Below are positions 38,188-47,763 of a stretch of DNA of 64,000 nucleotides, piece after piece. Location of the stretch: the NCBI GenBank assembly GCA_017642425.1, contig JAGCPB010000064.1, positions 25,357-89,356 of the forward strand. Reading direction: 5' to 3'. This stretch comes from Bacteroidaceae bacterium (lineage in GTDB: Bacteria; Bacteroidota; Bacteroidia; Bacteroidales; Bacteroidaceae). How positions within the stretch are numbered: position 1 is the first letter of the stretch; the number at the start of each line of letters is the position of its first letter. The position numbers and the translations under genes were made by a program. Under the pieces are notes generated by a model. The model did not search any database. It saw only the letters and a program-made list of their open reading frames with translations, and was not told the origin of the DNA.

Positions 38188-38430
38188 GAGCCGGACTATA
38201 CCTTTGGGGACCATCAGTGCAGCGACGTAAGCGTAGCCCCCTGGAGGATCCCGTTAAGAACGCCGCTTGTTCGAGGAACGTTAGGCCCCGAAGGGGACTA
38301 TGAGGACGAGTTCGGCGTTTAGGGTCCGTAAGGGAGGCGGAGTAGTCGCGGAACGTTGCGTCCCCAAAGGTATAGTCTGGTGTAGTGTAAAAGAAAACCG
38401 CTCCTCAATAACGAGAAGCGGCTTTTTCTT
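38188..38430 (+). ncRNA. Candidate rod-shaped structured RNA (6S-like architecture)
   Basis: No protein gene is convincing here, yet the plus strand folds into one long rod. GACTATACCTTTGGGGAC (38194-38211) pairs perfectly with 38360-38377, extended by three pairs including a G-U. Inside lie GCGAC/GTCGC (38222, 38345), GCCCCCT/AGGGAGGC (38236, 38331), GGATCCC/GGGTCC (38246, 38322), AACGCCG/CGGCGTT (38259, 38313), CTTGTTC/GGACGAG with two U-G pairs (38266, 38304), and CCCC GAA GGGG at the tip (38286-38296). The G-U pairs fit only the plus strand. TTATTTTGCAC at 38176-38186 resembles a -7 box that would start RNA at about 38190, and a terminator follows at 38398. A paired-ends rod with a middle bubble recalls 6S RNA. 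An intergenic palindromic repeat is the main alternative. Confidence 0.45.
38398..38429. terminator. Bidirectional terminator (aspS and the candidate RNA)
   Basis: CCGCTCCTC (38398-38406) pairs with GAGAAGCGG (38413-38421) with one C-A mismatch. The plus strand continues CTTTTTCTT and the minus strand TTTTCTTTT, so it can stop both the candidate RNA and the aspS transcript. Confidence 0.7.
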
Positions 38431-40186
38431 ATGCTTTCAAGTCAACCTTAAGTTGAAGCTCATCAAGCTGTGACTGGTCAAGAGGACCCGGAGCATCCAG
38501 CATGACATCGCGGCCTGAGTTGTTCTTGGGGAACGCTATGCAGTCACGGATGCTGTCCAGCTTGGCAAAGATGCTGACAAAGCGGTCCAGACCGAATGCC
38601 AGACCACCGTGAGGAGGAGCACCGAACTTGAATGCGTTCATCAGGAAGCCGAACTTGGCCTGAGCCTGCTCTGGAGTAAAGCCCAGGATCCTGAATATGG
38701 TAGCCTGCAGCTTGCTGTCGTGGATACGGATAGAACCGCCACCAACTTCAATACCGTTGATTACCATATCATATGCATTGGCGCGAACGCTTGCCGGATC
38801 AGTGTCAAGCAAAGGAACATCCTCAGGCTTGGGGCTGGTGAACGGATGATGCATAGCCATGAGGCGGTTCTCCTCATCACTCCATTCGTACATCGGGAAG
38901 TCAATCACCCACAGGCACTTGAACTGGTTCTTGTCGCGCAGACCAAGCTCATCGGCCACCTTAAGACGCAGTTCAGAGAGTTGCTTGCGAGTCTTCATAG
39001 CATCATCACCGCTAAGGATAAGGATAAGGTCACCGGCCTCAGCATTCATGGCAGCCTTAAGCTGCTGCAGAACCTCCTGGCTGTAGAACTTATCGACCGA
39101 TGACTTGACGCTGCCGTCAGCCTCAACGCGGGCATAAACCATACCCTTGGCACCAATCTGAGGACGCTTTACATACTCAGTTAGAGCGTCAATCTGCTTG
39201 CGGGTATAAGTAGCGGCACCCTTTGCGCAGATACCGCCTATGTAAGCGGCACCGTCAAACACGCCGAATCCGTAGCCCTTGAGAACATCCATAAGTTCCA
39301 CAAAGTGCATATCAAAACGCAGGTCCGGTTTGTCGCTGCCATAGTATTTCATAGCATCCTGCCAGGTCATACGCTGGAAAGGATCCTTCATCTCAATGCC
39401 AAGGATGCTCTTGAACAGATGCTTGGCCATAGCCTCAAATATCTGCAGGATATCTTCCTGCTCCACAAATGACATCTCGCAGTCAATCTGTGTGAACTCA
39501 GGCTGACGGTCGGCACGCAGGTCCTCGTCACGGAAGCACTTGGCTATCTGGAAGTAACGGTCAAAACCTGATACCATAAGCAGCTGCTTGAGTATTTGGG
39601 GGCTCTGAGGCAGAGCGTAGAACTGACCGGGATTCATGCGTGAAGGAACCACAAAGTCACGTGCGCCCTCGGGAGTTGAATTGATAAGGATCGGTGTCTC
39701 AACCTCCATGAAGCCCAGGTCATCCAGGAACTTGCGTATCTCCATGACCATCTTGTGGCGCAGTTCCAGGTTTTTGCGTACGCACTGGCGGCGCAGGTCA
39801 AGATAGCGGTATTTCATACGCAGGTCATCACCGCCGTCGGTATCGTCCTCGATTGTAAAGGGAGGCGTATCGGCCGCATTGATGACATTAAGTGTGCTTA
39901 CCAATATTTCAATATCACCTGTGGGAATCTTGGAGTTCTTGCTGGAACGCTCGCTCACCTTACCGGTAATCTGAATCACGAATTCGCGTCCCAGACGACT
40001 TGCCTGCTCGCAAAGGGCGGCATCGGTTGCATCGTCAAACACAAGCTGGGTAATACCGTAGCGGTCACGCAGGTCAACAAAGACCATACCACCCATTTTA
40101 CGTACTCTCTGCACCCATCCGGCCAGCGTGACTACGGTGCCGGCATCGGTCAGGCGTAACTCTCCACAAGTTCTTGTTCTGAACAT
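38429..40186 (-). CDS. aspS: Aspartate--tRNA ligase
   Basis: The 585-residue class II synthetase charges tRNA-Asp. The N-terminal OB anticodon-binding domain starts [11 protein letters not shown]. The catalytic core shows RYLDLRR (motif 1 region), [51 protein letters not shown] in shorter conserved blocks, and the motif 3 [10 protein letters not shown]. The bacterial GAD insert lies between. The length is typical of bacterial AspS. It has its own promoter (TAAATTTG at 40219-40212) and is monocistronic. Confidence 0.97.
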   Translation of the reverse strand: MFRTRTCGELRLTDAGTVVTLAGWVQRVRKMGGMVFVDLRDRYGITQLVFDDATDAALCEQASRLGREFVIQITGKVSERSSKNSKIPTGDIEILVSTLNVINAADTPPFTIEDDTDGGDDLRMKYRYLDLRRQCVRKNLELRHKMVMEIRKFLDDLGFMEVETPILINSTPEGARDFVVPSRMNPGQFYALPQSPQILKQLLMVSGFDRYFQIAKCFRDEDLRADRQPEFTQIDCEMSFVEQEDILQIFEAMAKHLFKSILGIEMKDPFQRMTWQDAMKYYGSDKPDLRFDMHFVELMDVLKGYGFGVFDGAAYIGGICAKGAATYTRKQIDALTEYVKRPQIGAKGMVYARVEADGSVKSSVDKFYSQEVLQQLKAAMNAEAGDLILILSGDDAMKTRKQLSELRLKVADELGLRDKNQFKCLWVIDFPMYEWSDEENRLMAMHHPFTSPKPEDVPLLDTDPASVRANAYDMVINGIEVGGGSIRIHDSKLQATIFRILGFTPEQAQAKFGFLMNAFKFGAPPHGGLAFGLDRFVSIFAKLDSIRDCIAFPKNNSGRDVMLDAPGPLDQSQLDELQLKVDLKA

Positions 40187-40211
40187 AATCCTTATACCTT
40201 AAAAAGACTTG

Positions 40212-40219
40212 CAAATTTA
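40212..40219 (-). promoter_or_regulatory. -7 box TAAATTTG for aspS
   Basis: TAAATTTG followed by CAAG on the minus strand lies 25 nt upstream of the aspS ATG at 40186. Confidence 0.55.
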
Positions 40220-40344
40220 CTTTTTTTGTTTGATAACCGTATAATAATCCTATTTGATTTGTTCTTTGAGTCCTTCATATAAGGATATATGTAAAATTTG
40301 CTTAACTTCGCCCTGTTTTATCTATATTATAGGTACACGTAAAC

Positions 40345-40716
40345 ATGAGAATGCTTATGAAAAAGAGATTATTCAGGTTGTCATTGGTATTGGCAACAGT
40401 TCTTATCCTTTTTGCCGGTTGCGGCAAGGATGATTTTGATGAGGACATGCTTATCGGTACATGGAAAACAAACACATGGACATATCATTTCCTGGACGAT
40501 TATTCCGGAAGCCGTGACAGAGGCGGCATAACCCAGAATTTTACATGGGATCTCTATGGCGACGAGCTGGAACTGCGCGTTACCCAATATGATGAATCAG
40601 AATCAAGTATTACCACATATGTCACATTTATCATAGAGTCACTCTCTGAAACCAAGATGGAGGCCTATGACAAGAATGACAGCAGTAAGTCCACAATCAC
40701 ATTTACAAAACTGTAA
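40345..40716 (+). CDS. Small lipocalin-like lipoprotein
   Basis: This protein of 123 residues has a lipobox (LFAGC) and a short mature part of about 95 residues. The sequence MLIGTWKTNTWTYHFLDD and the later ELELRVTQYDE and STITFTKL resemble the lipocalin-like domains frequent in Bacteroidetes lipoproteins, with the GTW motif near the N-terminus. The start may be the ATG at 40345 or MKKRLF at 40357. Its stop overlaps the next start by one base (TAATG), so it is translated together with the AsmA-like protein. Its function is unknown; an envelope role is likely by context. Confidence 0.6.
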   Translation: MRMLMKKRLFRLSLVLATVLILFAGCGKDDFDEDMLIGTWKTNTWTYHFLDDYSGSRDRGGITQNFTWDLYGDELELRVTQYDESESSITTYVTFIIESLSETKMEAYDKNDSSKSTITFTKL

Positions 40717-43700
40717 TGAACAAAAAACTTAAGAAAACCCTTAAAATATCAGGTATCACACTGGGTTCTCTGATAGGACTGGTGCTGATTCTTGTCGGAG
40801 TGGTATGTTGGCTGGTATTCACATCTTCCGGCCTGACCAATGTCGCCCAGAAAGCCATAAACCGATACTCCCCTGCCCGCGCAAAAGTTGACTATGTGGA
40901 CCTTAAACTGGTAAAGACATATCCGTTCCTGGGATTCCGCCTGAACGGTCTTGTCGTTTATGACGATATGGAGGACTCCCCGTCCGATACCCTGGCCGCC
41001 ATTGATGATTTTACCGTAACTGTAGATTTCAAGACTCTCTACAAGGAGAAAAAGATAATCCTGACCAATCTGTTCGTAGATGGTGTAAGCGCAAACCTGT
41101 TCACCGCAGTTGACGGCCGGTCCAATCTGGATGTATTCGGAACGTCAGAGCCCAAGGAGGAGGTCAAGGATGACAGCGGCATGGATGTATATGCAGATCT
41201 GCAGAAGATATTCATTAAAGACGTTAATGCCACTTACAAGGACATGTCATCGGGCACCGATGCCGCAATCAGCCAGTTGGGCATAGAACTTAAAGGCCTG
41301 CTCAACTATGACAGTCTCGAGGCGCGGACCGATATCAGGATTGCCTCTGTTAACGCAGCCATCAAAAATGATTCTACCGATGTGGCGGCAAATCTGGACG
41401 ATATCAGGATAAAAGGAGATATTGCAAAATACGGTGATGACATTAACAGTTCTCTTGATCTGAGCCTCAAGGAGACATCGGCTGCGGCCGGAACTATGAA
41501 AGCCAACCTGAATGACCTTAAACTCATACTTGACGGTATCAGTTTCTCTATGGGACAGGAGGGCATCAAAGACCTCATGGCCGGAATACGTATGGATGCC
41601 GCTGATTTGAGTTTTGAGAATGACGGCATGTCAACCACCACAGGCGCCATCACTATGAAAGCTGCAAAAGCCGTGTTCACCGGCGACAGCATCAATGTCG
41701 ATGACTTTACGTTCAGTTCCAACACCATCGGACTGGAACTTGAGGATTCTGCCGGAAACATATCAAAAGCCGGCGTTGACAAGTTCGTGATAGGAATTGA
41801 CGGTGGAATCAAGCTGGATCTGTCAAACGTGAATACGGGAATGAATGTTGAGATTGACGGTGGTCAGTTTGAGACAGGCGGTGAGAATCCCATGAAGGCC
41901 CGTACTGAAAAGGTTCTGTTTGCTGCCGACGGAATGATTCACGGCGATGACATAGCGCTCAACTCTGATTTCTCCACACCTAGTCTGGAACTGACGTTGG
42001 GTGATGACGTTTATATACCCGGTTGGTCACTCGGTCTTACCGTACCGTTGGAGACCAACAGGAACGTAGACCGTTTTGTAATAAAGGACGGAGCCAACGC
42101 CAATATTGACGGCCAGCAGATTGGTTTCAGTGCAAGCGGCACATTGGGCGGCCAGCAGGCAGTTGCCGGCAAAGCCCGTGTAAAGACCGTACGTGACATG
42201 GATATTGACCGCCTCGTATCAATGATCCCTGATCCGTTCAAGGATGCGCTTGACGGCATAGACATACATGGCATTGTTGGTTTTGACATAAACGTAAAAG
42301 GTGCCGTAAACGATAACGGTCCCGTCGTGGATGATGCCAGAGTACAGTTGTCACTGCAGGATCTTGATGCTCTGCTGAATGATTCGCTCAAGGCTTTATC
42401 GGACAAACTTGCTGCCGATATCACCTACCCCAGCCGTATTGCAATTGACAAGGACCGTCAGACTGCCGATATCGTGTTGACTGCCGCAGACCTTGCGGTA
42501 TCCATAATTGATTCCACCACAATCAATGCATCATTTGACAATCTCGCCCTTAATGCATCTGTGGCCGGTTTTGACGAAGAGACTGACAAGATGAACATAC
42601 TGCTTGACCTTCAGGCCGAGGAACTTAAGGCAGACATGGATACCATATCGGGAGCTTTGGACAACGCAGACATCAGCATAACAGTCATCCCTGCAGAGGT
42701 CGGTACTGCAATGATGGCAAATGTGGCATTCACCGGCCTGTCGGCAGCAATGGGCAGTACGCTCAGCGCAACCTTGGGCAAGACCACATTGCTTGCCATG
42801 GCTCAGCATGACGAAACCAAGGATGACCTTCTGCTCCAGTGGGATCCCCGCATCAAGGTTACCCTTGAGGACGGTGAAATAGAGATGCTTGAAGAACCTA
42901 TATTCCTTCCCGCATTGGACATGGACTTCTCTCTGGGCCGATTCAATATAAATGACTGTCGTGTAGAGTTGGACAACTCGGACATAATGCTTTGGGGCGA
43001 TGTCTATAACATAGGCGCCTATCTGGACGGCACCGGATTGCTTACCGGTGAGTTGTTCCTTGAATCGGATTATGTTGATGTCAACAAACTGATGAGCCTT
43101 GCCGGAGCCGATGAGGAAAGCGCAGCAGCAGCCCAGGAGACAGCCGGTAAGATTGAAGCCGGACAGGATACTATTGACGGAGGTCCGTTCATTGTCCCCA
43201 AGGGCATAGACCTGACCCTGTACACCAATCTGTCAGAGGTTAATTTCAATGACCATATCTTCACTGACGTAGGTGGTGACGTGACTATGCGTGACGGAGT
43301 TGTGATACTAAAGGAGCTTGGATTCTCATCGAATGCAGCCGAGATGCAGCTCACCGCCATTTACAAGACCCCGTCTTTGGAACGCAGATACATGGAACTT
43401 GACTTCCACCTGCTGGATATTGAGATTGATGAGCTGATTGACCTGATTCCTGCAGTTGATTCGGTAGTACCCATGCTGAAGGCATTATCGGGTAAGGCAC
43501 AGTTCCATCTTGCAGCAGAGACATTCCTGGAGCCCGATACCAAAAAGTACGGTGACTACTATCCTATAATGTACTCTCTGATGGGTGCTGCCGCCATAGA
43601 AGGTCAGGATCTTGTTGTCCTGGATAATGATGTGTTTAACAGCATCAAGAAAAAGCTACTTATGAGCAAGGATGCCAGGAACGTGATTGACAGCCTTGAC

Positions 43701-44036
43701 GTGGAACTCCAGATACTTGACGAGAAGGTTGACCTCTATCCCACCCGCGTCAAGATGGACAGATATGAAGCCATCATAAGCGGACGTCACAATATTGACA
43801 AGGACCTGAACTGCAACTACAACATATCACTGGTGGATTGCCCGTTGCCACTGCGCCTGGGTGTAACCTTGGACGGTCCCATCAATGGCATTGCAGAGTT
43901 CCCGCTCAGACACATCAAGGTAGGACGCGCCAAATATGACAAACTCTACAAGCCCGGTAAACAGGGTGTTGCAGAGCAGTCAATTCTGCGCATCAAGAAT
44001 GATATCCTGAATACGTTGCGCAGCAACGTAAGATAA
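40716..44036 (+). CDS. Large AsmA-like envelope protein
   Basis: This 1106-residue protein has a single N-terminal membrane segment (residues about 12-35, ISGITLGSLIGLVLILVGVV) followed by a very long beta-rich periplasmic part. The early VDYVDLKLVKTYPFLGFRLNGLVVYDD and the late VPMLKALSGKAQFHLAAETFL and RHIKVGRAKYDKL are typical of AsmA-family proteins. These form elongated hydrophobic grooves and are linked to lipid transport to the outer membrane. No catalytic motif is seen. It is coupled to the small lipoprotein upstream and ends at a 38-bp palindrome. Confidence 0.8.
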   Translation: MNKKLKKTLKISGITLGSLIGLVLILVGVVCWLVFTSSGLTNVAQKAINRYSPARAKVDYVDLKLVKTYPFLGFRLNGLVVYDDMEDSPSDTLAAIDDFTVTVDFKTLYKEKKIILTNLFVDGVSANLFTAVDGRSNLDVFGTSEPKEEVKDDSGMDVYADLQKIFIKDVNATYKDMSSGTDAAISQLGIELKGLLNYDSLEARTDIRIASVNAAIKNDSTDVAANLDDIRIKGDIAKYGDDINSSLDLSLKETSAAAGTMKANLNDLKLILDGISFSMGQEGIKDLMAGIRMDAADLSFENDGMSTTTGAITMKAAKAVFTGDSINVDDFTFSSNTIGLELEDSAGNISKAGVDKFVIGIDGGIKLDLSNVNTGMNVEIDGGQFETGGENPMKARTEKVLFAADGMIHGDDIALNSDFSTPSLELTLGDDVYIPGWSLGLTVPLETNRNVDRFVIKDGANANIDGQQIGFSASGTLGGQQAVAGKARVKTVRDMDIDRLVSMIPDPFKDALDGIDIHGIVGFDINVKGAVNDNGPVVDDARVQLSLQDLDALLNDSLKALSDKLAADITYPSRIAIDKDRQTADIVLTAADLAVSIIDSTTINASFDNLALNASVAGFDEETDKMNILLDLQAEELKADMDTISGALDNADISITVIPAEVGTAMMANVAFTGLSAAMGSTLSATLGKTTLLAMAQHDETKDDLLLQWDPRIKVTLEDGEIEMLEEPIFLPALDMDFSLGRFNINDCRVELDNSDIMLWGDVYNIGAYLDGTGLLTGELFLESDYVDVNKLMSLAGADEESAAAAQETAGKIEAGQDTIDGGPFIVPKGIDLTLYTNLSEVNFNDHIFTDVGGDVTMRDGVVILKELGFSSNAAEMQLTAIYKTPSLERRYMELDFHLLDIEIDELIDLIPAVDSVVPMLKALSGKAQFHLAAETFLEPDTKKYGDYYPIMYSLMGAAAIEGQDLVVLDNDVFNSIKKKLLMSKDARNVIDSLDVELQILDEKVDLYPTRVKMDRYEAIISGRHNIDKDLNCNYNISLVDCPLPLRLGVTLDGPINGIAEFPLRHIKVGRAKYDKLYKPGKQGVAEQSILRIKNDILNTLRSNVR

Positions 44037-44074
44037 AACAAAAGGTCTTCGGGACGTCCCGAAGACCTTTTGTT
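44037..44074. terminator. Bidirectional terminator, 38-bp perfect palindrome
   Basis: The arms AACAAAAGGTCTTCGGGAC and its exact complement meet without a loop at 44055/44056. T-rich ends on both strands allow it to terminate the AsmA-like gene and the convergent Na/Pi transporter gene. Confidence 0.8.
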
Positions 44075-44090
44075 ATCTTGATAATATTGG

Positions 44091-45848
44091 TTAGATGTTC
44101 AAACCGACCAGGGCCTGGGAGATATTGATCATGAAGTCTCCCATGGTCTCAAACTCCTGGATAAGATCAAAGTAATAAACGCCTGCAGTATAGTCATATG
44201 ACTTCTGCTCCATATTCTTAAGGTGCTCCTCACGCAAGCGGTCACGCATGTTGTTGATTGCATCCTCGGCCTCATATGCATTGGATATATCCGTCAGCAT
44301 CGGAGTCTTGAGGTTCTGGTTCATTACGTCATACGCGTGCTGCATGGTGTCAAGCATCTCATGGATGCGCTCCATCATAAGCTTGTCAAACTTCTTCTCG
44401 TGGTCTTTCTTGCGCTGCAGAAGACGTGAAATGGCTTCACCCGAATCACCACGCGACTCCAACTCGCCTATAATCTTGAAATAGGCCTTGACCTGCATAC
44501 GAGCCTGCTCGGAGATATCGTTCTGGCTAACCTGGTTCAGGTATGTGGCTATCTCATACTCTATACGGTCAGTAATCTCCTCATACTTGACCAGTTTCTG
44601 GCGGAACTCCTCAAAATCATCGGTCTCACATGTGTCAACAGCCTGACGCACATAACCGAATCCCTTGGTGCATATCTCACTGTAGTGGTTTATCTCCTTA
44701 CGGGCCTCGGTGATGGACAACTCGGCCAGATTGGCGTTACCCTTGCCGATATAGACCAGATGGAACTTCTCCTTCTCACTGTCCTCCTTGGCGGGAACCA
44801 TCTTCATCACAAGCTTTTCAAGCTGCGGAATGAACCATACCAGAATCAGGGTGGTGACGATATTGAACAGCGAGTGAACTATTGCAACGCTGTACGGAAG
44901 GCTGCTGGAAAGCAGTTGCTGCTGTGCAAGAGCCTCACCGGTGGCGTTCTCAAGTGACAGGACGCTGAAATCGGCCGTTAAAGGATTGGGGAATCCGAAC
45001 AGCTCTACGATATGCGCATTCAGCCTCATATACGGCTGGAACAATGCAATAACAAGTATAGATCCGAACAGGTTGAACACCAGGTGGGCACGTGCGGTGC
45101 GCTTTGAACTGGTATTGGTGGATGTAGCAGCCAGGTTTGATGTGATTGTTGTACCTATGTTCTCACCCAGAATGAATGCAACGGCATTGGGGAACGTGAT
45201 CACACCGCAAGCCAACAGCAACATGGTGATACTTGTTGCGGCTGCCGATGACTGCAGGCAGAATGTCATCACTGCACCTATTAATATAAACAGTACGGTG
45301 CTCATGCCCATATCGGTGATAGGTGCCAGGAAATTGCGTACGCCCTCGCTTGAAAGTAGCGGATATGATGTATCCTTAAGCATGCTCAAGCCTAAGAACA
45401 GGAATGCAAATCCTATCAGGAATGCGCCAAAGTCCTTGACCTTCTGTTTCTTGGAGAATGAGGACAATACAAATCCCACAAACACAAGCGGGATTGCAAT
45501 CGCTCCCAGACTGAAGGAGCCGTCCATACTGACTGCAAACAGCCAGGCCGTAACCGTTGTACCGATATTGGCACCCATGATAACGCCTATTGCGCTGCGC
45601 AGCGTCATTAGACCGGCGTTCACAAAGCTCACAAGCATGAGCGTGGTGGCTGTTGATGACTGTACAAGCACGGTCACAATGAATCCGGTAAACAGGCACT
45701 TGCCTGTGTTGGATGTCATTTTTTCAATAAAAGAACGGAGACCGTTACCTGCGAATTTCTGTAACGAGCTGCTCATCAGATTCATGCCCCAAAGGAAAAG
45801 GGCAAGGCAGCCAAGCATCGTAAGAATCTGATAAAATAATGAATCCAC
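44091..45848 (-). CDS. Na/Pi cotransporter family protein with PhoU-like C-terminus
   Basis: The 585-residue protein has two NptA-type repeats in the first 350 residues. These are recognisable from GNGLRSFIEKMTSNTGKCLFTGF, LVQSSTATTLMLVSFV and the second QSSAAATSITMLLL, each with the QSS signature of the sodium/phosphate family. The last 200 residues are helical and PhoU-like. It probably moves phosphate with sodium, or regulates phosphate movement. It is monocistronic with -7 box TACCTTTG at 45880-45873. Confidence 0.9.
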   Translation of the reverse strand: MDSLFYQILTMLGCLALFLWGMNLMSSSLQKFAGNGLRSFIEKMTSNTGKCLFTGFIVTVLVQSSTATTLMLVSFVNAGLMTLRSAIGVIMGANIGTTVTAWLFAVSMDGSFSLGAIAIPLVFVGFVLSSFSKKQKVKDFGAFLIGFAFLFLGLSMLKDTSYPLLSSEGVRNFLAPITDMGMSTVLFILIGAVMTFCLQSSAAATSITMLLLACGVITFPNAVAFILGENIGTTITSNLAATSTNTSSKRTARAHLVFNLFGSILVIALFQPYMRLNAHIVELFGFPNPLTADFSVLSLENATGEALAQQQLLSSSLPYSVAIVHSLFNIVTTLILVWFIPQLEKLVMKMVPAKEDSEKEKFHLVYIGKGNANLAELSITEARKEINHYSEICTKGFGYVRQAVDTCETDDFEEFRQKLVKYEEITDRIEYEIATYLNQVSQNDISEQARMQVKAYFKIIGELESRGDSGEAISRLLQRKKDHEKKFDKLMMERIHEMLDTMQHAYDVMNQNLKTPMLTDISNAYEAEDAINNMRDRLREEHLKNMEQKSYDYTAGVYYFDLIQEFETMGDFMINISQALVGLNI

Positions 45849-45872
45849 CTTTGTAGTCTGTCAATTGTGGTA

Positions 45873-45880
45873 CAAAGGTA
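45873..45880 (-). promoter_or_regulatory. -7 box TACCTTTG for the Na/Pi transporter
   Basis: TACCTTTG on the minus strand lies 24 nt upstream of the ATG at 45848. A TTTG lies about 23 nt further upstream, slightly beyond the usual spacing. Confidence 0.5.
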
Positions 45881-45928
45881 ACAATATTTCAAATGGACCT
45901 TAACAAAATCTTAACAGATTTGTAACAA

Positions 45929-46690
45929 TCAGAAAAACTCCACACAGAGCCCGTCATACGCAAACTGCATGTGTGGCGGGAACTTGGCATTCATTATGGC
46001 GTGCATTCCTGCCCGATGGCTCATGTGTACGAAATAGGTCTCGCGGGCGCCCACTCTCTGGGCAAACAGTACAGCCTGACGTACATTCTGATGTGTGGGA
46101 TGCTCCTTGGTATGCAGGGCGTTCACCACAAGAGTCTCAGTGCCTTCCAGCAGTCTGAAAGACTCATTATCCATGCTTTTCATATCGGTAATGTATGTCA
46201 GGTTTCCAATTCTGAAACCCAGAATGGGCAGATTGCCGTGCATCACACGTATGGGCAGTATCTCCAGGTCACCCACCTTGAACTTATTGCCCGGTTGGAT
46301 CTCACAAAGTTCCATATGAGGCACACGAGGGTTGATTACCTGATTGAAACAGTACGGCATGCTCTGCACTATATGACCTATCACGTTCTTCTCGGCATAA
46401 ATGGGAATGGTGGTGGTCGTGCAGTAAGGACGAAGGTCATCAAGGCCTCCTATGTGATCATAATGCTCATGCGTAATAATCACAGCATCAAGCTGTTCTA
46501 TACAGGCTCTTAAAGCCTGTTGACGGAAGTCCGGACCGCAGTCTATGATGATTTTGGTGGTATCGGTTTCTATCAGGGCCGATGTGCGCAGACGCTTGTC
46601 ATGCGGATCTGCCGACATGCATGTCTGACAGTGGCAGCGCATCTCGGGTACGCCTATTGATGTTCCTGTTCCAAGGAATGTGAGTTTCAT
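45929..46690 (-). CDS. MBL-fold metallohydrolase (PhnP-like)
   Basis: This 253-residue metallo-beta-lactamase fold protein has THEHYDHIGGLDDLRPY (HxHxDH), VMHGNLPILGFRIGNLTYITD and a final YFVHMSHRAGMHA. MRCHCQTCMSADPHDKRLRTS near the N-terminus is a Cys-containing segment also present in PhnP-type phosphoribosyl cyclic phosphodiesterases. The physiological substrate is unknown. Its start overlaps the murB stop by 4 bp, so it is co-translated with murB. Confidence 0.85.
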   Translation of the reverse strand: MKLTFLGTGTSIGVPEMRCHCQTCMSADPHDKRLRTSALIETDTTKIIIDCGPDFRQQALRACIEQLDAVIITHEHYDHIGGLDDLRPYCTTTTIPIYAEKNVIGHIVQSMPYCFNQVINPRVPHMELCEIQPGNKFKVGDLEILPIRVMHGNLPILGFRIGNLTYITDMKSMDNESFRLLEGTETLVVNALHTKEHPTHQNVRQAVLFAQRVGARETYFVHMSHRAGMHAIMNAKFPPHMQFAYDGLCVEFF

Positions 46691-47688
46691 ATATAGTTTA
46701 CCTCCGTTGAAAGGGTTATTCCGAATTTCTGTCTTACATCTTCAATTATGGTGTCAGCCAGACGCTTTATATCCGCACCGGTGGCTCCACCCTTGTTCAC
46801 CAGCACCAAAGCCTGCTTCTCATAAACCGCCGCAGGCCCCAGTGAGCGGCCTTTCCATCCGGTTTTCTCAATCAGCCAGCCGGCAGGCACCTTTATCAGA
46901 CCGCCGGCAGCGGGATATGACGGAACATCAGGATAACTGCTCCTTATTATATTGAAATCCTGCTCCGTAATGACCGGATTCATGAAAAAACTGCCTGCAT
47001 TGCCCAGCACATCGGGATCCGGAAGTTTGCTGTCGCGTATGGAAATGACCGCCTGGCGGATGTTTTCAAGTGACGGACCGCCCAGACGCTCAACCTCCTG
47101 CTCCAGAGCCCCGTAACCCAGCCTGGGCTCAGGTTTCCTAGAGAGGGTGAATATCACGTATGCAACGGCATATTGGCCTTTCAGTTCATTCTTGAATATA
47201 CTCTGGCGGTATCCGTAACGGCACTCTGCATTGATGAAATCACGCTCGCTGCCATCGGCCAGGCAAATGGTCTGGACTGTATCAATGACATCCTTCGCCT
47301 CAACGCCGTATGCGCCTATGTTCTGGACTGCGCTGGCCCCTACTTCACCGGGAATGGCCGACAGGTTCTCAACGCCCCAATATCCGTTCACTGCACACCA
47401 TGCCACAAAGTCATCCCAAACCACACCGGAACCAACCCTGACATGTACATGGTCATTGGTGATACCCAGTATGTCAATCGTTGTGACCGATGAGTGCAGC
47501 ACAGTCCCCTTGAAATCAGACATGAACAGCAGGTTGCTGCCGCCGCCCATCATAAGGACAGGCCTCTCCAGGTCTGCCAGGATGCCTTTCAGCTCATCGG
47601 GAGTAGACCAGTCAACCATACGGTCGGACTTTACGTCCATACCGAAAGTGTTGTGGTCTTTGAGCGAACAGTTTTCTCTAATTGTCAT
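46687..47688 (-). CDS. murB: UDP-N-acetylmuramate dehydrogenase
   Basis: The 333-residue FAD enzyme reduces UDP-GlcNAc-enolpyruvate to UDP-MurNAc in peptidoglycan synthesis. NTFGMDVKSD, VLMMGGGSNLLF, GIPGEVGASAVQNIGAYG (seen as AIPGEVGASAVQNIGAYG), CRYGYRQSIFK and DVLGNAGSFFMNPV (catalytic Ser) mark the type I MurB of bacterial length. The -7 box TAATTTTG ends only 4 nt before the ATG, so the mRNA may be leaderless. The MBL hydrolase follows in the same operon. Confidence 0.97.
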   Translation of the reverse strand: MTIRENCSLKDHNTFGMDVKSDRMVDWSTPDELKGILADLERPVLMMGGGSNLLFMSDFKGTVLHSSVTTIDILGITNDHVHVRVGSGVVWDDFVAWCAVNGYWGVENLSAIPGEVGASAVQNIGAYGVEAKDVIDTVQTICLADGSERDFINAECRYGYRQSIFKNELKGQYAVAYVIFTLSRKPEPRLGYGALEQEVERLGGPSLENIRQAVISIRDSKLPDPDVLGNAGSFFMNPVITEQDFNIIRSSYPDVPSYPAAGGLIKVPAGWLIEKTGWKGRSLGPAAVYEKQALVLVNKGGATGADIKRLADTIIEDVRQKFGITLSTEVNYI

Positions 47689-47692
47689 GCTG

Positions 47693-47700
47693 CAAAATTA
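47693..47700 (-). promoter_or_regulatory. -7 box TAATTTTG for murB
   Basis: TAATTTTG on the minus strand is separated from the murB ATG by four bases (CAGC). No -33 TTTG is found at normal spacing. Confidence 0.45.
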
Positions 47701-47710
47701 CAGAATCTAA

Positions 47711-47741
47711 TTTGTGTTCCGCATGTTTTTTGCTAATTTTG
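47711..47741 (+). promoter_or_regulatory. Promoter of pheS-nth
   Basis: TTTG at 47711-47714, 19 nt, then TAATTTTG at 47734-47741 is a complete Bacteroidetes promoter. RNA would start near 47748, 16 nt before the pheS ATG. Confidence 0.75.
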
Positions 47742-47763
47742 CGCCTTGTAAAAAAGTATCGTG

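Noticed and set aside
38097-38322. Two overlapping short plus-strand reading frames of about 70 codons
   Set aside because: They lie inside the structured element, have arginine/proline-rich compositions typical of chance frames in GC-rich hairpins, and resemble no known protein.
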